64,000 nucleotides of DNA from Imperialibacter sp965651695 (GCA_965651695.1 CBFGTI010000004.1:1-64000), one strand, 5' to 3'. Positions 9,295-18,103 are shown, counted from the first letter of the stretch. The notes: a model not told the origin generated them from the sequence alone. A program made the numbers and translations.

Positions 9295-9918
9295 CTATTT
9301 GAAACGGTACCCCACCATTACTTCGCCAAATATGTCACTTCCCTCATCCGGGGCCAGCATGCCGCTTATTCCCAGCCGGATGTTCAAGCCATTTAAAAAT
9401 ATTTTTGAAACACCCACAGGAATCAGCATTACGCCTGAGCCGAGGCCGTTATAGTCGTATCCGCCAAGTAGCCCAACATAAGGGAAAATGCTTCTGTTGT
9501 TATCCGGCTTATGAAAATAGTAGTTGAGCCCCATGGCCGCCCACGACACCCCCGCATGTATTTCATAATTTATCCTTGGCGTAATGAAATAGTCGAGTTT
9601 TCCGAACACATTCCCATAGTTGTAAGGTGACAACGCCAGGCCGCCGGATAGTGAAAGCGGTTTTGAAGTCCGAATGTCTATGCTGTCGGCAAATGTTCTC
9701 CTATACCCGTTTTGATAGTTTATATAGTCAATTTCCTTTTTGCTTAGTTTCAAGTTTGACCTTCTGTCATTCTGCGAATTCCCCAGAAAAAGGAAAGCGG
9801 AGTTCTCTTTCAAAATGTAAGCTGAAATTGTTTGGCCGTCCACTGTTACTATGGTTTCCTGCGCATGTACGCAAACTATTGCACATGATAATACAGCTAA
9901 GAGTATTGCTTTTTTCAT
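9295..9918 (-). CDS. Secreted/outer-membrane beta-barrel-like protein
   Basis: A 207-residue protein with a clear Sec signal peptide (MKKAILLAVLSCAIVCVHAQ). After it comes a short segment about a VDG-type beta strand (IVTVDGQTISAYILKEN). From about residue 90 on, the sequence alternates Gly/aromatic strands (GGLALSPYNYGNVFG, FPYVGLLGGYDYNGLG, GEVMVGYRFK), ending in a C-terminal aromatic-basic strand typical of outer-membrane barrels. I do not recognise a named family. It is alone on its strand, with about 490 non-coding bases upstream. Confidence 0.75.
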   Translation of the reverse strand: MKKAILLAVLSCAIVCVHAQETIVTVDGQTISAYILKENSAFLFLGNSQNDRRSNLKLSKKEIDYINYQNGYRRTFADSIDIRTSKPLSLSGGLALSPYNYGNVFGKLDYFITPRINYEIHAGVSWAAMGLNYYFHKPDNNRSIFPYVGLLGGYDYNGLGSGVMLIPVGVSKIFLNGLNIRLGISGMLAPDEGSDIFGEVMVGYRFK

Positions 9919-10410
9919 AAAAAGTAATTTAGGTGGTTTTCTGATAATTCATACTATGTTTTAAATAGAAGGTGCCTTAATGCAGGGTTATATTTTAGTT
10001 GGAAAATAAATGCCATTGAAAAATCCTGTGTACATGATAAACTGTGCCGTACAAACGTCGGGCCATAAAAACTTTGAGAGACTCGCAGGTGCCACCGGCT
10101 GAGCCTTCACCTTCGATGGTCTTTCGCGGTGTTAAAAATTGCTGCCGCCCACTGTAAAGCAAATAATGACGCCACAGCCGGCCTGTAGTTGCCACCTGGC
10201 GAACATTCCTGAAGCCACTGTACCCCCGGTAGCCCCATTCAACTAAACCCGGCTTTAGCGGTAACCAAAAAAATGCTATAATAACACCCAATGTCGTTTA
10301 GTTAGAGGTATATGACCCTCTCCCTTGCCCTCACTGGTCGTGCACCTCCAAAGAGGGATAATCGGCCTAACTAAACCACATTGTAATAACACCTCTTAAA
10401 CCCACCAGGC
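9919..10410. other. Non-coding stretch with a hairpin-forming inverted repeat
   Basis: About 490 bases without a convincing gene. A 98-codon frame on the minus strand (9995-10291) has no start context or recognisable domain and looks like non-coding repeat sequence. The right end holds the inverted repeat listed separately, just upstream of the DUF1593 gene. Confidence 0.5.
10296..10376. repeat. Nested inverted repeat upstream of DUF1593 gene
   Basis: GTTTAGTTAG (10296-10305) pairs perfectly with CTAACTAAAC (10367-10376). Inside it CCCTCT (10316-10321) pairs with AGAGGG (10352-10357). The structure ends 34 bp before the ATG at 10411, so it could be a leader RNA structure, an operator or the ends of a small degenerate mobile element. 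Confidence 0.5.
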
Positions 10411-11994
10411 ATGCTGAAAAAGTATCTCACCCGTTTCGTAGCATTCATTTTTGTTACTTTTTATGCCAGTAGCGTGAGTGCGCAGGCTGTTACAGAAAAG
10501 GCCAGGCCACGGATAATCGTTACAGCCGATCCGGAGCTGGATGATAACAACTCCCTTATTCGTTTCCTGCTCTACAGCACCGATGTGCAAATTGAAGGCC
10601 TCATTTATGCCAGCAGCCAGTTTCACTGGAAGGGCGATGGCAAAGGCACCAAATGGTACGTGCCGGGGAGAGAATATGGCCGCTTCGGAATGGATATTTG
10701 TCCGTGCGAGTCGTGGCGGTGGGCCGAAGACGAGCGCTTTATTCACGACATAGTGGAAGCGTACGGGAAGGTTTACCCCAACCTGAAAAAGCACGACCCG
10801 AATTATCCGTCGCCGGACGATTTGAAGTCAAAGATCCGGTACGGAAACATTGAATTTGATGGAGATATCTCCAAAGATTCGCCCGGGTCGGAGCTGATCA
10901 AATCGTTGATTCTGGACGATAAGCCCGGCCCTCTGTTTATCACAGGCTGGGGAGGCCAAAGCACCATTGCCCGGGCGCTGAAGTCGATACAGGAGCAATA
11001 TGAATATACTACCCAATGGGATGCGATTAAAGGCAAGGTATCGCGGAAGGTGGTGCTGCTGCCCTCGGGCGACCAGGACAACACCTATGCTACCTATATC
11101 AAACCCAATTGGCCTGACATAGAGTACCGCCAGTTTAGAGGCGGGCCACACTATGGGTACGGGGCACAGATAAATGCGTCGGCGGAAAATGCTCAGTATC
11201 TGACGCCTGCGTGGATGAAGGAAAATGTGTCGGATCGCGGGCCGCTGGGAGCGCTGTACAGGGTATGGGGCGATGGCAAGCAAATGGTGAAAGGTGACAA
11301 GGTGGATTATTTTGGGCTGTCGGGCTATACCAATGAGGAGTTGAAAAAAATGGGCTATATGGTGTGGCTGCCGGTGCAGGCAAAGGGCTCGTGGCTGGGC
11401 GAGGGCGACAACCACACCTTTATGAATATGCTGGGAAACGGCCTGCGTGCTTACGAAAAGGGTTCTTATGGCGGCTGGGGCGGCCGGGTGGTAGAGAATC
11501 AGGATAATTCCAATGTGTTTTCTATGTCGGCCGGGGCAAGTGCTGATGAAATGGCGGCGAGTCTGAGTGCGCAAAACGACCGGCAAAGCCAGAATGAACG
11601 AGCGTACCCCAACTTTTTTCCGCAGGCGCAGCTCGATTTTGCCAACCGGCTGAAGTGGTCGGTTACCGATAGTTACGCCAATGCCAACCACGAGCCTGTT
11701 GCCAGAATTGAAGGCCTTTTGACGCTGTTGGGTGCTCCGGGGCAAAAGATACCGTTGTATGGGTTTGTATCAGACCCTGACGGGGACGAGGTGTCGGTTA
11801 AATGGTGGCAATTCCATGTGGGCAGTTACCCGGGCAAGGTAGATATATCAGCCCCGGAGGCACTGAAGACCGAGGTGCTGGTTCCGGACGACGCGGTGGA
11901 AGGGCAAACCATCCACATAGTGCTTGAGGCAACTGACAACGGGTCGCCCTCGCTTACCAGGTATCAGCGGGTGGTTATTACGGTGAAAAAGTGA
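10411..11994 (+). CDS. DUF1593 / Sde182-type nucleoside-hydrolase-like secreted protein
   Basis: A 527-residue protein with an N-terminal signal peptide (cleavage likely after SSVSAQA). Residues about 32-340 form the nucleoside-hydrolase-like domain of the DUF1593 family; the Asp cluster ADPELDDNNSL near the start corresponds to the metal/substrate-binding DxDxxDD motif of nucleoside hydrolases. Further landmarks are YASSQFHWKG, LFITGWGGQSTIARAL and DNTYATYI. The C-terminal about 100 residues, following NHEPVARIEG, form the beta-sandwich domain of the Sde182 type linked to carbohydrate binding. Family members are secreted and associated with polysaccharide degraders; the substrate is unproven. 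It appears monocistronic. Confidence 0.9.
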   Translation: MLKKYLTRFVAFIFVTFYASSVSAQAVTEKARPRIIVTADPELDDNNSLIRFLLYSTDVQIEGLIYASSQFHWKGDGKGTKWYVPGREYGRFGMDICPCESWRWAEDERFIHDIVEAYGKVYPNLKKHDPNYPSPDDLKSKIRYGNIEFDGDISKDSPGSELIKSLILDDKPGPLFITGWGGQSTIARALKSIQEQYEYTTQWDAIKGKVSRKVVLLPSGDQDNTYATYIKPNWPDIEYRQFRGGPHYGYGAQINASAENAQYLTPAWMKENVSDRGPLGALYRVWGDGKQMVKGDKVDYFGLSGYTNEELKKMGYMVWLPVQAKGSWLGEGDNHTFMNMLGNGLRAYEKGSYGGWGGRVVENQDNSNVFSMSAGASADEMAASLSAQNDRQSQNERAYPNFFPQAQLDFANRLKWSVTDSYANANHEPVARIEGLLTLLGAPGQKIPLYGFVSDPDGDEVSVKWWQFHVGSYPGKVDISAPEALKTEVLVPDDAVEGQTIHIVLEATDNGSPSLTRYQRVVITVKK

Positions 11995-12123
11995 GCCTAA
12001 CGAATTGCTTTGCTTTTTTTCGAAAGCTAACTCTAACAAGAAAATCCAACGGCGCTTGACAAACCTGTTTCACTTTGCGATTGCGGATCGTTAACCTGGG
12101 AAATAATTGCTGGGTTCCTTTTT

Positions 12124-12156
12124 TTTGACTAGCTCATAAAACTTTACGTATTTTAG
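12124..12156 (+). promoter_or_regulatory. Possible Bacteroidota-type promoter for the PIN toxin operon
   Basis: TTTG at 12124-12127 and TATTTTAG at 12149-12156, separated by 21 bp, resemble the Bacteroidota -33 TTTG and -7 TAnnTTTG elements with one mismatch. They lie about 70 bp before the ATG at 12228. The call rests on the pattern only. Confidence 0.3.
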
Positions 12157-12227
12157 CTTCAGTGGCAGGTGCGACTAGTGCAACACCTAAATAAATGGAC
12201 TTGCCATGCTCATCCAATTTTTGAAAA

Positions 12228-13151
12228 ATGAATTATGACATAAGAATTTCGAATAATTACGAAGGGGGAGGCAAACTGGAGCTGGGCCGGGTTGCTTTTC
12301 TTTCCAGTCATATTAAGAGCATTGCCCAAAAAGCTCTCCTATTGCAACTGTTTGGCTATAGTAAGGTCTCGCTGCCTTTAAAATATAAGAAATACCTCAA
12401 TATTTTTCTGACGGAAAATAAAGCAGATAACTCCGACACGCTCTTGACTCTGGATTCGGATAACTTTCAGAATTTACCTGTTCAGTTAGATTTTTTTAAC
12501 GACAAGTCTAACACGCAAAACTTAACACCGGTTGCATTGGTAATAAGAACTTTTCGGGCGGCACTTACTGAAGATGGAGATAAAAACTTACTGGACGAAC
12601 CGCTGATTAATGAATTGCTCCACTTTAAAAATTTTTTTAGAAACGATCAAGAACAAATATTGTTCAGCAACCGGGGCACCATACCTGAGATTAGTTTCAG
12701 TGAAAGACAAGTTGATAAGATAGAAGCCCTTTACAAGACTATTCCATCTCCGGAAAAGACGGTAATTAACGGAGTCATTGATGAAATGAAATTTTCTCGT
12801 AAGCAACTGGTGTTGGTAACCGCCGATAAGCAAAAGGTGGTTGTTTTGCCGCCTTCAGATCAAATACTGTCAGAAATAAAAGAATATTTTGGTAAGGACA
12901 TTACGATTACGGGGGTTTCCTATTATAAGCCCGGTGGACAGCTTTCTTATGTAAAGTTGGAAACCTTTGGCCACCCCGGCGAAAGAGATAAGTTTTTCTC
13001 AAAAAAGCCGGACAAAATGAGTATGCAACAGCAGATAGCCATTCAGGTAAGAGAAGGTAAAAAGAAAAATCCGCTTGACGATATCATTGGCAAATGGCCG
13101 GGCAATGAAACCGACGAAGAATTTGAGCAAATGCTGAAAGACCTTGACTGA
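12228..13151 (+). CDS. Large putative antitoxin/partner of the PIN-domain toxin
   Basis: A 307-residue soluble protein with no recognised family over most of its length. Residues about 1-200 look like a mixed helical domain; about 205-260 form a small beta-rich unit (KQLVLVTADKQKVVVLP). The last 25 residues (DDIIGKWPGNETDEEFEQM) closely resemble the acidic C-terminal peptide by which VapB-like antitoxins bind and block PIN toxins (the GKWPGDE-type motif). The stop codon overlaps the ATG of the PIN gene (TGATG), as in toxin-antitoxin operons. Usual antitoxins have 70-100 residues, so the additional 200 residues are the oddity. The role is inferred from the tail and the coupling. Confidence 0.75.
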   Translation: MNYDIRISNNYEGGGKLELGRVAFLSSHIKSIAQKALLLQLFGYSKVSLPLKYKKYLNIFLTENKADNSDTLLTLDSDNFQNLPVQLDFFNDKSNTQNLTPVALVIRTFRAALTEDGDKNLLDEPLINELLHFKNFFRNDQEQILFSNRGTIPEISFSERQVDKIEALYKTIPSPEKTVINGVIDEMKFSRKQLVLVTADKQKVVVLPPSDQILSEIKEYFGKDITITGVSYYKPGGQLSYVKLETFGHPGERDKFFSKKPDKMSMQQQIAIQVREGKKKNPLDDIIGKWPGNETDEEFEQMLKDLD

Positions 13152-13603
13152 TGGAAAAGGTTTTGCTCGACACGAATATCCTGATTCATTTAGTTAGGGG
13201 AAATGAAAAGGCGAAGGGAGTAAAAACGTTGATTGATACGCTGGCGGACCCTCAGCTCTTTGTATCGGTAGTCAGTCTTGCGGAAGCCGAAAGCTTAGCG
13301 GCGCAGCGGAATTGGGCCGCAGCAAAAGCGGAAAAGCTCACCAATCTGATAACAAAATTCATTTGTATCGATATTGAACTAAGCAATGAGTTGCTGATAA
13401 ATAATTATGTTAAAATCGATGCTTTTAGCCAAGGCAAGCTCACAGCTCCTAATGGCCAACTATTGAGTTCCTCCGCTCGAAATATGGGTAAGAACGACCT
13501 TTGGATAGCAGCTACCGCATTTGCGTTGGGTGCTTCTTTATTTACAACAGACGCGGATTTCGATCATTTGAACGATGTGTTTTTTAAAGTCCAAAAATTT
13601 TAA
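13151..13603 (+). CDS. PIN-domain ribonuclease, VapC-like toxin
   Basis: A 150-residue PIN-domain protein. The conserved acidic residues are visible: Asp7 in LLDTNILIHL, the Glu in SLAEAESLA, the Asp in NDLWIAATAFALGA and the Asp in FTTDADFDHL. Proteins with this set coordinate Mg and cut RNA, and most act as toxins when freed from their antitoxin. The ATG overlaps the stop of the 307-residue partner gene. The length is slightly above the usual 130-140 because of an insertion around AFSQGKLTAPNGQLLSS. Confidence 0.9.
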   Translation: MEKVLLDTNILIHLVRGNEKAKGVKTLIDTLADPQLFVSVVSLAEAESLAAQRNWAAAKAEKLTNLITKFICIDIELSNELLINNYVKIDAFSQGKLTAPNGQLLSSSARNMGKNDLWIAATAFALGASLFTTDADFDHLNDVFFKVQKF

Positions 13604-13928
13604 CACTGGTCGGAAACGCAGCAATGGATCAACGGCAACGCTCCACGCGCTAACTTCCTTAGGCATTCTCTGACTCTCTCTATTGTTAAACATGTTCCTT
13701 TCACGAAATCTGCGGCAACCGTGAATCCTTCCCAATATTCCCAAACTGTTTCATCACCGCCTTTTCTTCCCACCCTGCCCTTGGGTGGCTGTGCCGCCAA
13801 ATTTCCCCCACACTTTGTGTTGTGCGGAAACCAGCGAGCCGAAAGCTTCGCTATATTTAGCTAATGAACAACAAGCCCCCTTTGTCTTTTTAACCATTAA
13901 AGAAGTTACTCTCTAATATCAAAAACCT
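13604..13928. other. Intergenic stretch without a supported gene
   Basis: About 325 bases. Two overlapping minus-strand frames of 66-68 codons have no recognisable domain and I do not support them. An A/T-rich segment (GCTATATTTAGC near 13850) lies about 75 bp before the serine hydrolase start and could be its promoter. Confidence 0.4.
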
Positions 13929-15206
13929 ATGAACACTGCTAAGAACTTGTTGCTTGCTCCCTTCTTTTTGCTCGCCGCCTGCAGCACACCGCCCGAAAAA
14001 GAGGCGGGCGTGGTAAACACGCAGGCAAAAGCCCGCATCGACTCCACCCTCAACAGCCTGGTAGAGTCGGGCGTGGTGGCTGGCGCCTCGGCGCTGATCT
14101 ACGAAAAAGGCGAGGAGGTGTACTTCAACGCCTTTGGCTATGCCGACCGGGAAGCCAAACAGCCCATGGACAGGAACACCATCGCCATCATTTACTCCAT
14201 GACCAAGCCCGTTACCGGCGTCGCCCTGATGACGCTCTACGAAAAAGGCGCCTTTCAGCTCGACGACTCCCTGGCAATGTATGCGCCCGAGTTCGCTGGC
14301 ATGAAGGTGTTTGCCGGCGTCGATTCCACCTCAGGTGAGTTGCTGCTTGAGCCACTCAGCCGGCCTGTTACCATCCGCGACATTACCCGGCATACCGCGG
14401 GCTTTGTGAACAACCCCAACATACCCGGCCTGGGCGAGCTGTACCGCGCTGCCGACCCCGGCAACAGGGAAAACACCCTGGTGCAGATGGCCGAAAAAAT
14501 GGGCCGCCTGCCCCTTATGTTTCAGCCGGGAGCGCAGTGGTCGTACGGGCCGAGTGTAGATGTGCAGGCCTTCCTGGTAGAAAGACTGTCGGGCAAGCCT
14601 TATGCGGAGTACGTGCAGGAAAATGTGCTTACCCCGCTGAAGATGACCAACACACGCTACTTTGTGCCTGAGGCCGACCGTGACAAAATATCAGCCGTGT
14701 ATCGCCGGGGAGAAGATGGCGTGCTTACCCAACTCCCCGACGAGGAGGCGCATGCCTTCAATATCAATCCCTGGCCGCTTACACCCGGCGGCTACGGCCT
14801 CACCTCTACGGTGGACGATTACATGCGGTTTGCCCGTATGCTGGTAAACGAGGGCACGCTGGAGGGCACCACGATTTTGAAGCCAGAAACTGTAAAGCTG
14901 ATGGCTACCAACCATTTGGCCGATAGCGTAACGGAGCGTATGTGGCTTCCCAGTAAGGGGCAGGTGGGCTTCGGTATCGACTTTGCAGTAAGGCTGCGGC
15001 CGCCTGTATCGGCAGAGGAGAACAACGGCGTGGTAGGCGAGTTTTTCTGGGACGGAGCCGCCAGCACACTCTTTTGGGTGGACCCTGTAAACGACCTCAC
15101 GGCTGTGCTGTTTGTGCAGGTAATGCCTTTTGCCGGAGTGGTGCACAAGAGCTTCCGCGACGCCGTATACGGCCCGTGGAAAGGGAATGAGGCGATAACG
15201 GACTAA
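13929..15206 (+). CDS. Serine hydrolase lipoprotein, class C beta-lactamase/esterase family
   Basis: A 425-residue lipoprotein (lipobox LAAC, Cys18) of the beta-lactamase-like serine hydrolase family (Pfam Beta-lactamase). The catalytic Ser90-x-x-Lys93 is in IIYSMTKPV. The second motif Tyr is in WSYGPSVD, and the typical ITRHTAGF segment lies before it. A Gly-rich C-terminal segment near ENNGVVGEFFWDGAAS replaces the KTG-type motif, as in esterase-like members rather than true beta-lactamases. The product sits on the periplasmic or outer surface by its lipid anchor. The substrate is unknown. It converges on the TIGR02588 gene. Confidence 0.92.
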   Translation: MNTAKNLLLAPFFLLAACSTPPEKEAGVVNTQAKARIDSTLNSLVESGVVAGASALIYEKGEEVYFNAFGYADREAKQPMDRNTIAIIYSMTKPVTGVALMTLYEKGAFQLDDSLAMYAPEFAGMKVFAGVDSTSGELLLEPLSRPVTIRDITRHTAGFVNNPNIPGLGELYRAADPGNRENTLVQMAEKMGRLPLMFQPGAQWSYGPSVDVQAFLVERLSGKPYAEYVQENVLTPLKMTNTRYFVPEADRDKISAVYRRGEDGVLTQLPDEEAHAFNINPWPLTPGGYGLTSTVDDYMRFARMLVNEGTLEGTTILKPETVKLMATNHLADSVTERMWLPSKGQVGFGIDFAVRLRPPVSAEENNGVVGEFFWDGAASTLFWVDPVNDLTAVLFVQVMPFAGVVHKSFRDAVYGPWKGNEAITD

Positions 15207-15236
15207 GCGGCGAGACGTGGAATTGGCGTTTTCTCC

Positions 15237-15286
15237 CCCCTCAGCTGTCTTGCGAGAGATGCTGAGGGGCTTACCCTGTCGGGTAA
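15237..15286. terminator. Hairpins between convergent genes (possible terminator)
   Basis: CCCCTCAGC (15237-15245) pairs with GCTGAGGGG (15261-15269), and immediately after it TTACCC (15271-15276) pairs with GGGTAA (15281-15286). The hairpins lie between the convergent serine hydrolase and TIGR02588 genes. No U tract follows on the plus strand, so this is a weak terminator call. Confidence 0.4.
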
Positions 15287-15358
15287 AAAAGGCACAGCCC
15301 TCACTTGCTTAAGCGATGGGCCTGGAGTTGCCCATAGCGGTTCACGACAACGGGTGTG

Positions 15359-15781
15359 TCACGGTTTTTTGAAGCTCACTACCTTGGCGATGATGGTGTC
15401 GGCTTCGGCCGGGTTTTGCAGAAAGTTGACCCAGCCTTCCCGTTTGGACGACTGCGGCACAAATGCCAGCTGCAGCTCCGATTTCTCCATGGTCGAGTCC
15501 CCCTTCTTTAATGCCATTTCAATAATCACGTCTTCCGCTGTTTCTCCTCCTACATTTTCTACTACCAGCTTGTGCCTGTAGGGCGCCTGCCTGCCGGGGC
15601 TTGGGCTAAAAGACACGATGATCTCCGGCGGCGAGGGCTGGTACCACCACGCTTCATAGCCAAGGTAGCCAACGGTGCACAGAATGAGCAGCAGGCTGGC
15701 AGCAAAGGTGGTCCACTCCAGGGCGTTCTTTTCACCCTCGTCTTTTTCCTGCTTCCGGTTTTTTTCAGTCTTGTTGCCCAT
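15359..15781 (-). CDS. TIGR02588 family protein
   Basis: A 140-residue protein with a charged Lys/Glu-rich N-terminus, one transmembrane segment (about residues 24-46, TTFAASLLLILCTVGYLGYE) and a beta-rich extracytoplasmic domain (HKLVVENVGGETAEDV). This is the layout of TIGR02588, an uncharacterised family regularly adjacent to TIGR02587. The upstream TIGR02587 gene stops 4 bp before, so the two are one operon and probably form a membrane complex. No enzymatic motif is visible. Confidence 0.85.
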   Translation of the reverse strand: MGNKTEKNRKQEKDEGEKNALEWTTFAASLLLILCTVGYLGYEAWWYQPSPPEIIVSFSPSPGRQAPYRHKLVVENVGGETAEDVIIEMALKKGDSTMEKSELQLAFVPQSSKREGWVNFLQNPAEADTIIAKVVSFKKP

Positions 15782-15784
15782 GTT

Positions 15785-16717
15785 TTATTTTATCAGTAGC
15801 CGGCCGGCCGATGCACCAATAGAGGAGAGCACACCGAGGACGATAACCATGGCCATGCCGTTCCACAGGCTCATATTTTGGAAACGCCCGAAAAACCAGA
15901 GCACAAATGCGGAGGCCCCCAATGCCATGGAATAGCACAGGCAGGTATCGAAGGCTATATGGTAGGCGAGGCCTTCGGGCCGTTTAACCCGGCTACCCCG
16001 GAAGTCGCTAAAAAAGAGCACCAGGGCACAAAGCAGCAGCGAAAGCATACACATGGCAAGAATGTGCCAGGGCGAGGCCTCTATGGCAATTACCACTATT
16101 TCTTCGGTAGGGGCCACGTTGCCACCTACCAGTATACTTCCGCATAATGCCAGCACAGCGAGCGACAGTTTTTCGTGGCCATAAATGCTCACAGCCTCAT
16201 CATCGCTTTCGTTCTTTTTCTCTTTCCCATTTTCTTCATCCATGCCGTTATCGTTCCCCTTGCCGGCTCCCGGCTGGGTTTCCAACCGGGCTCCCAGCTG
16301 GGCAGTGCCTACCGATATGCCAATGGAAACAGCCATGGCTTCTATTATCGTTTTTCCCATTATTTCGTCTATGGCCATCTGCCAGGGCTGTATCCTGTTA
16401 AGCACAAGCAAAACGCAAAATGAAATAACCAGCCCAAGGCCCATTTCTTCAACGGAGTCTATCACCACCTCCTGCCAGGTGGAGTCGGGGTGCAGGCCCG
16501 CGAAGCGGTTGTAGCCGATAAGCAGCAGAAATGTAACGGCCAGCAACACCAGCAGAGACGACGGTGAAGCGATGAAGCCCTGCCACCATACCTCCATGGT
16601 GTACAGCAATGGAAAGCTGAATAAAAGCCCGCCGGCCACACCCCGGCCGTACTCCTTTAGCGATTCACGTATGGGTTTAGCTTTTCCGTAAGTAGCCATG
16701 GTTTTCTCCTTGGGCAT
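15785..16717 (-). CDS. TIGR02587 family membrane protein
   Basis: A 310-residue polytopic protein with about seven or eight hydrophobic segments (for example LLVLLAVTFLLLIGYN, ILAMCMLSLLLCALVLFF). It contains a highly charged cytoplasmic loop near residues 155-180 (GKGNDNGMDEENGKEKKNE). It fits TIGR02587, an integral-membrane family of unknown function always seen with TIGR02588. The first ATG is at 16717 (MPKEKTM); the next at 16699 is equally possible. It is divergent to the 21-bp repeat array and to the gene at 17459. Confidence 0.87.
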   Translation of the reverse strand: MPKEKTMATYGKAKPIRESLKEYGRGVAGGLLFSFPLLYTMEVWWQGFIASPSSLLVLLAVTFLLLIGYNRFAGLHPDSTWQEVVIDSVEEMGLGLVISFCVLLVLNRIQPWQMAIDEIMGKTIIEAMAVSIGISVGTAQLGARLETQPGAGKGNDNGMDEENGKEKKNESDDEAVSIYGHEKLSLAVLALCGSILVGGNVAPTEEIVVIAIEASPWHILAMCMLSLLLCALVLFFSDFRGSRVKRPEGLAYHIAFDTCLCYSMALGASAFVLWFFGRFQNMSLWNGMAMVIVLGVLSSIGASAGRLLIK

Positions 16718-16851
16718 ATAATGCCTTTTCTACAACGCTGCAGGTGCGAAAAAACATCTTTTGAGAACGGGTACCGGGAGTGTTTATAATATAAGTGTAA
16801 GCGCGGGTTATCGGAGAATTGGGTCAGCAAGCGAAACAGAGGCCCCGCCGA

Positions 16852-17166
16852 CCCAAACATAGTACCCTCAAACTGAAACATTGTCAGGTTACAGCTAAAC
16901 ATAGCCCTCTTGCACTGAAACATTGTCAGGTAGCAGTTAAACATTGGACCCTTATACTGAAACATTGTCATGTTACAGTTAAACATAGCCCTCTTACACT
17001 GAAACATTGTCAGGTAGCAGTGAAGCATAGCCCTCTTACACTAAAACATAGCGCCCTGGCACTTAAACATTGGCCTGCTGTAGTTGAGTATAGCGGTAGT
17101 AAAGTAAAACATACCGGTGGCCACATCAACCTCTGGCCTGCGACGATCCAACATTGCACCCATAAC
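16852..17166. repeat. Array of fifteen 21-bp repeats with an AAACAT core
   Basis: The core AAACAT recurs exactly every 21 bp: 16855, 16876, 16897, 16918, 16939, 16960, 16981, 17002, (17023 AAGCAT), 17044, 17065, (17086 GAGTAT), 17107, then two decayed units ending with CAACAT at 17149. Over 16876-17043 two unit types alternate (core followed by TGTCAGG, and core mostly followed by AGCCCTC), giving a 42-bp higher-order period. 21 bp equals two turns of B-DNA, so all cores face the same side. Because 21 is divisible by three, the array is open in several frames, and I do not treat those frames as genes. Confidence 0.92.
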
Positions 17167-17458
17167 GTGACTCCCGGAACTGCAAGAATACAGCCTTAAA
17201 AACTCTATAAATTGGAGGTAATATTCATGTACTTCACTTGCTATTCTGCAATGCCACCTGGCGGTTCCTTATGAAGAAGAAAACCGGCAATAAGGCGAAA
17301 TAGTGGCAATTTTAAATTATTTGAACAGATACAGCGAGCCAAAAAGGAGACAAACGCTATACACTCGTAGCAGCTAAAATTATTTTTTACTGGCATATTT
17401 AAAATATAATAATTAAAATGGGCGGTCAAAAAAATTACTAACCATCAAAACCAACAAA
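17167..17458. other. A/T-rich leader of the 214-residue protein gene
   Basis: About 290 bases after the repeat array, becoming strongly A/T-rich from about 17310 (for example TTTAAAATATAATAATTAAA around 17398). It holds no gene and presumably carries the promoter of the downstream gene. Confidence 0.4.
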
Positions 17459-18103
17459 ATGACAAAGAGAGAAAGACAATTCGTCAACATGGGCCACCAA
17501 ACCAAAATTTACCTCGATGGAGACGCGGCTATCTGGAATGCTATTCCCGCACTTGTTAGGCACAAAAACAAGCTGGATGCCGACCTGAGCAGTATTAATG
17601 AAAAGGAGGAGGCGGTGTTGGACCCCAGCAAGCCTACCACAGAGGCTAAAAACAAGATGAAGATGATGATTGGCACAAAGGCATCGATACTTGCGGGCGC
17701 TTTGTATGCCTATGGGGCGGAAGTAGATAATGGTACGCTGATGGCACAGGCGAGCATCACCACTACGGATGTTGACCGGATGCCGGATATTACTGTGCCG
17801 GATAAGATAGAGCAGCTGATCAAGCTGCTGAGGAAAAACCTGCCTGAATTGGCCGACCAGGGTGTAACCGAAGACCAAATTGTGGAACTGGAAACTTCGG
17901 TTGACGATTACCGGGTGCTGGTAGGGAAATCGAGATTGCTGGTAAATGCCCAACACCTGAACGGCAAAGAAGTGAGCGAATTGATTAAGGATATGGTGGA
18001 TAATCTGAACAACAAGATGGACAAAACCATGATGCGGTTTAAGCTTACCAACCCCTCGTTTTACGAGGGCTATACCAGGGCTCGCACTATTATCGATAAT
18101 TAA
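17459..18103 (+). CDS. Conserved-looking helical protein of unknown function
   Basis: A 214-residue soluble protein without signal peptide or membrane segment. It is predicted to be almost entirely helical, with a Met-rich segment (KNKMKMMIGTKASILAGALYAYGAE) and a C-terminal TNPSFYEGYTRARTIIDN. I do not recognise the family. Codon use and base composition match the neighbours. An alternative start is Met11 (MGHQTKIY). A strong rho-independent terminator follows, so it is probably monocistronic. Confidence 0.75.
   Translation: MTKRERQFVNMGHQTKIYLDGDAAIWNAIPALVRHKNKLDADLSSINEKEEAVLDPSKPTTEAKNKMKMMIGTKASILAGALYAYGAEVDNGTLMAQASITTTDVDRMPDITVPDKIEQLIKLLRKNLPELADQGVTEDQIVELETSVDDYRVLVGKSRLLVNAQHLNGKEVSELIKDMVDNLNNKMDKTMMRFKLTNPSFYEGYTRARTIIDN

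Noticed and set aside
9995..10291. 98-residue minus-strand ORF
   Set aside because: No family, no start context, composition unlike neighbouring genes; looks like non-coding repeat sequence.
10828..11745. 305-residue ORF antisense to the DUF1593 gene
   Set aside because: Shadow of a well-supported gene on the plus strand; His/Pro/Arg-rich composition typical of antisense frames.
13600..13800. 66-residue minus-strand ORF after the PIN toxin gene
   Set aside because: No recognisable domain and no operon context.
16852..17166. CRISPR array
   Set aside because: Units are contiguous with no unique spacers and there is no cas gene.
16819..17199. Open frames on both strands across the 21-bp array (126 residues plus, 123 residues minus)
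   Set aside because: The unit length is a multiple of three and contains no stop, so frames stay open automatically; the plus frame lacks ATG. No recognisable domain. Kept only as a possibility in the array finding.
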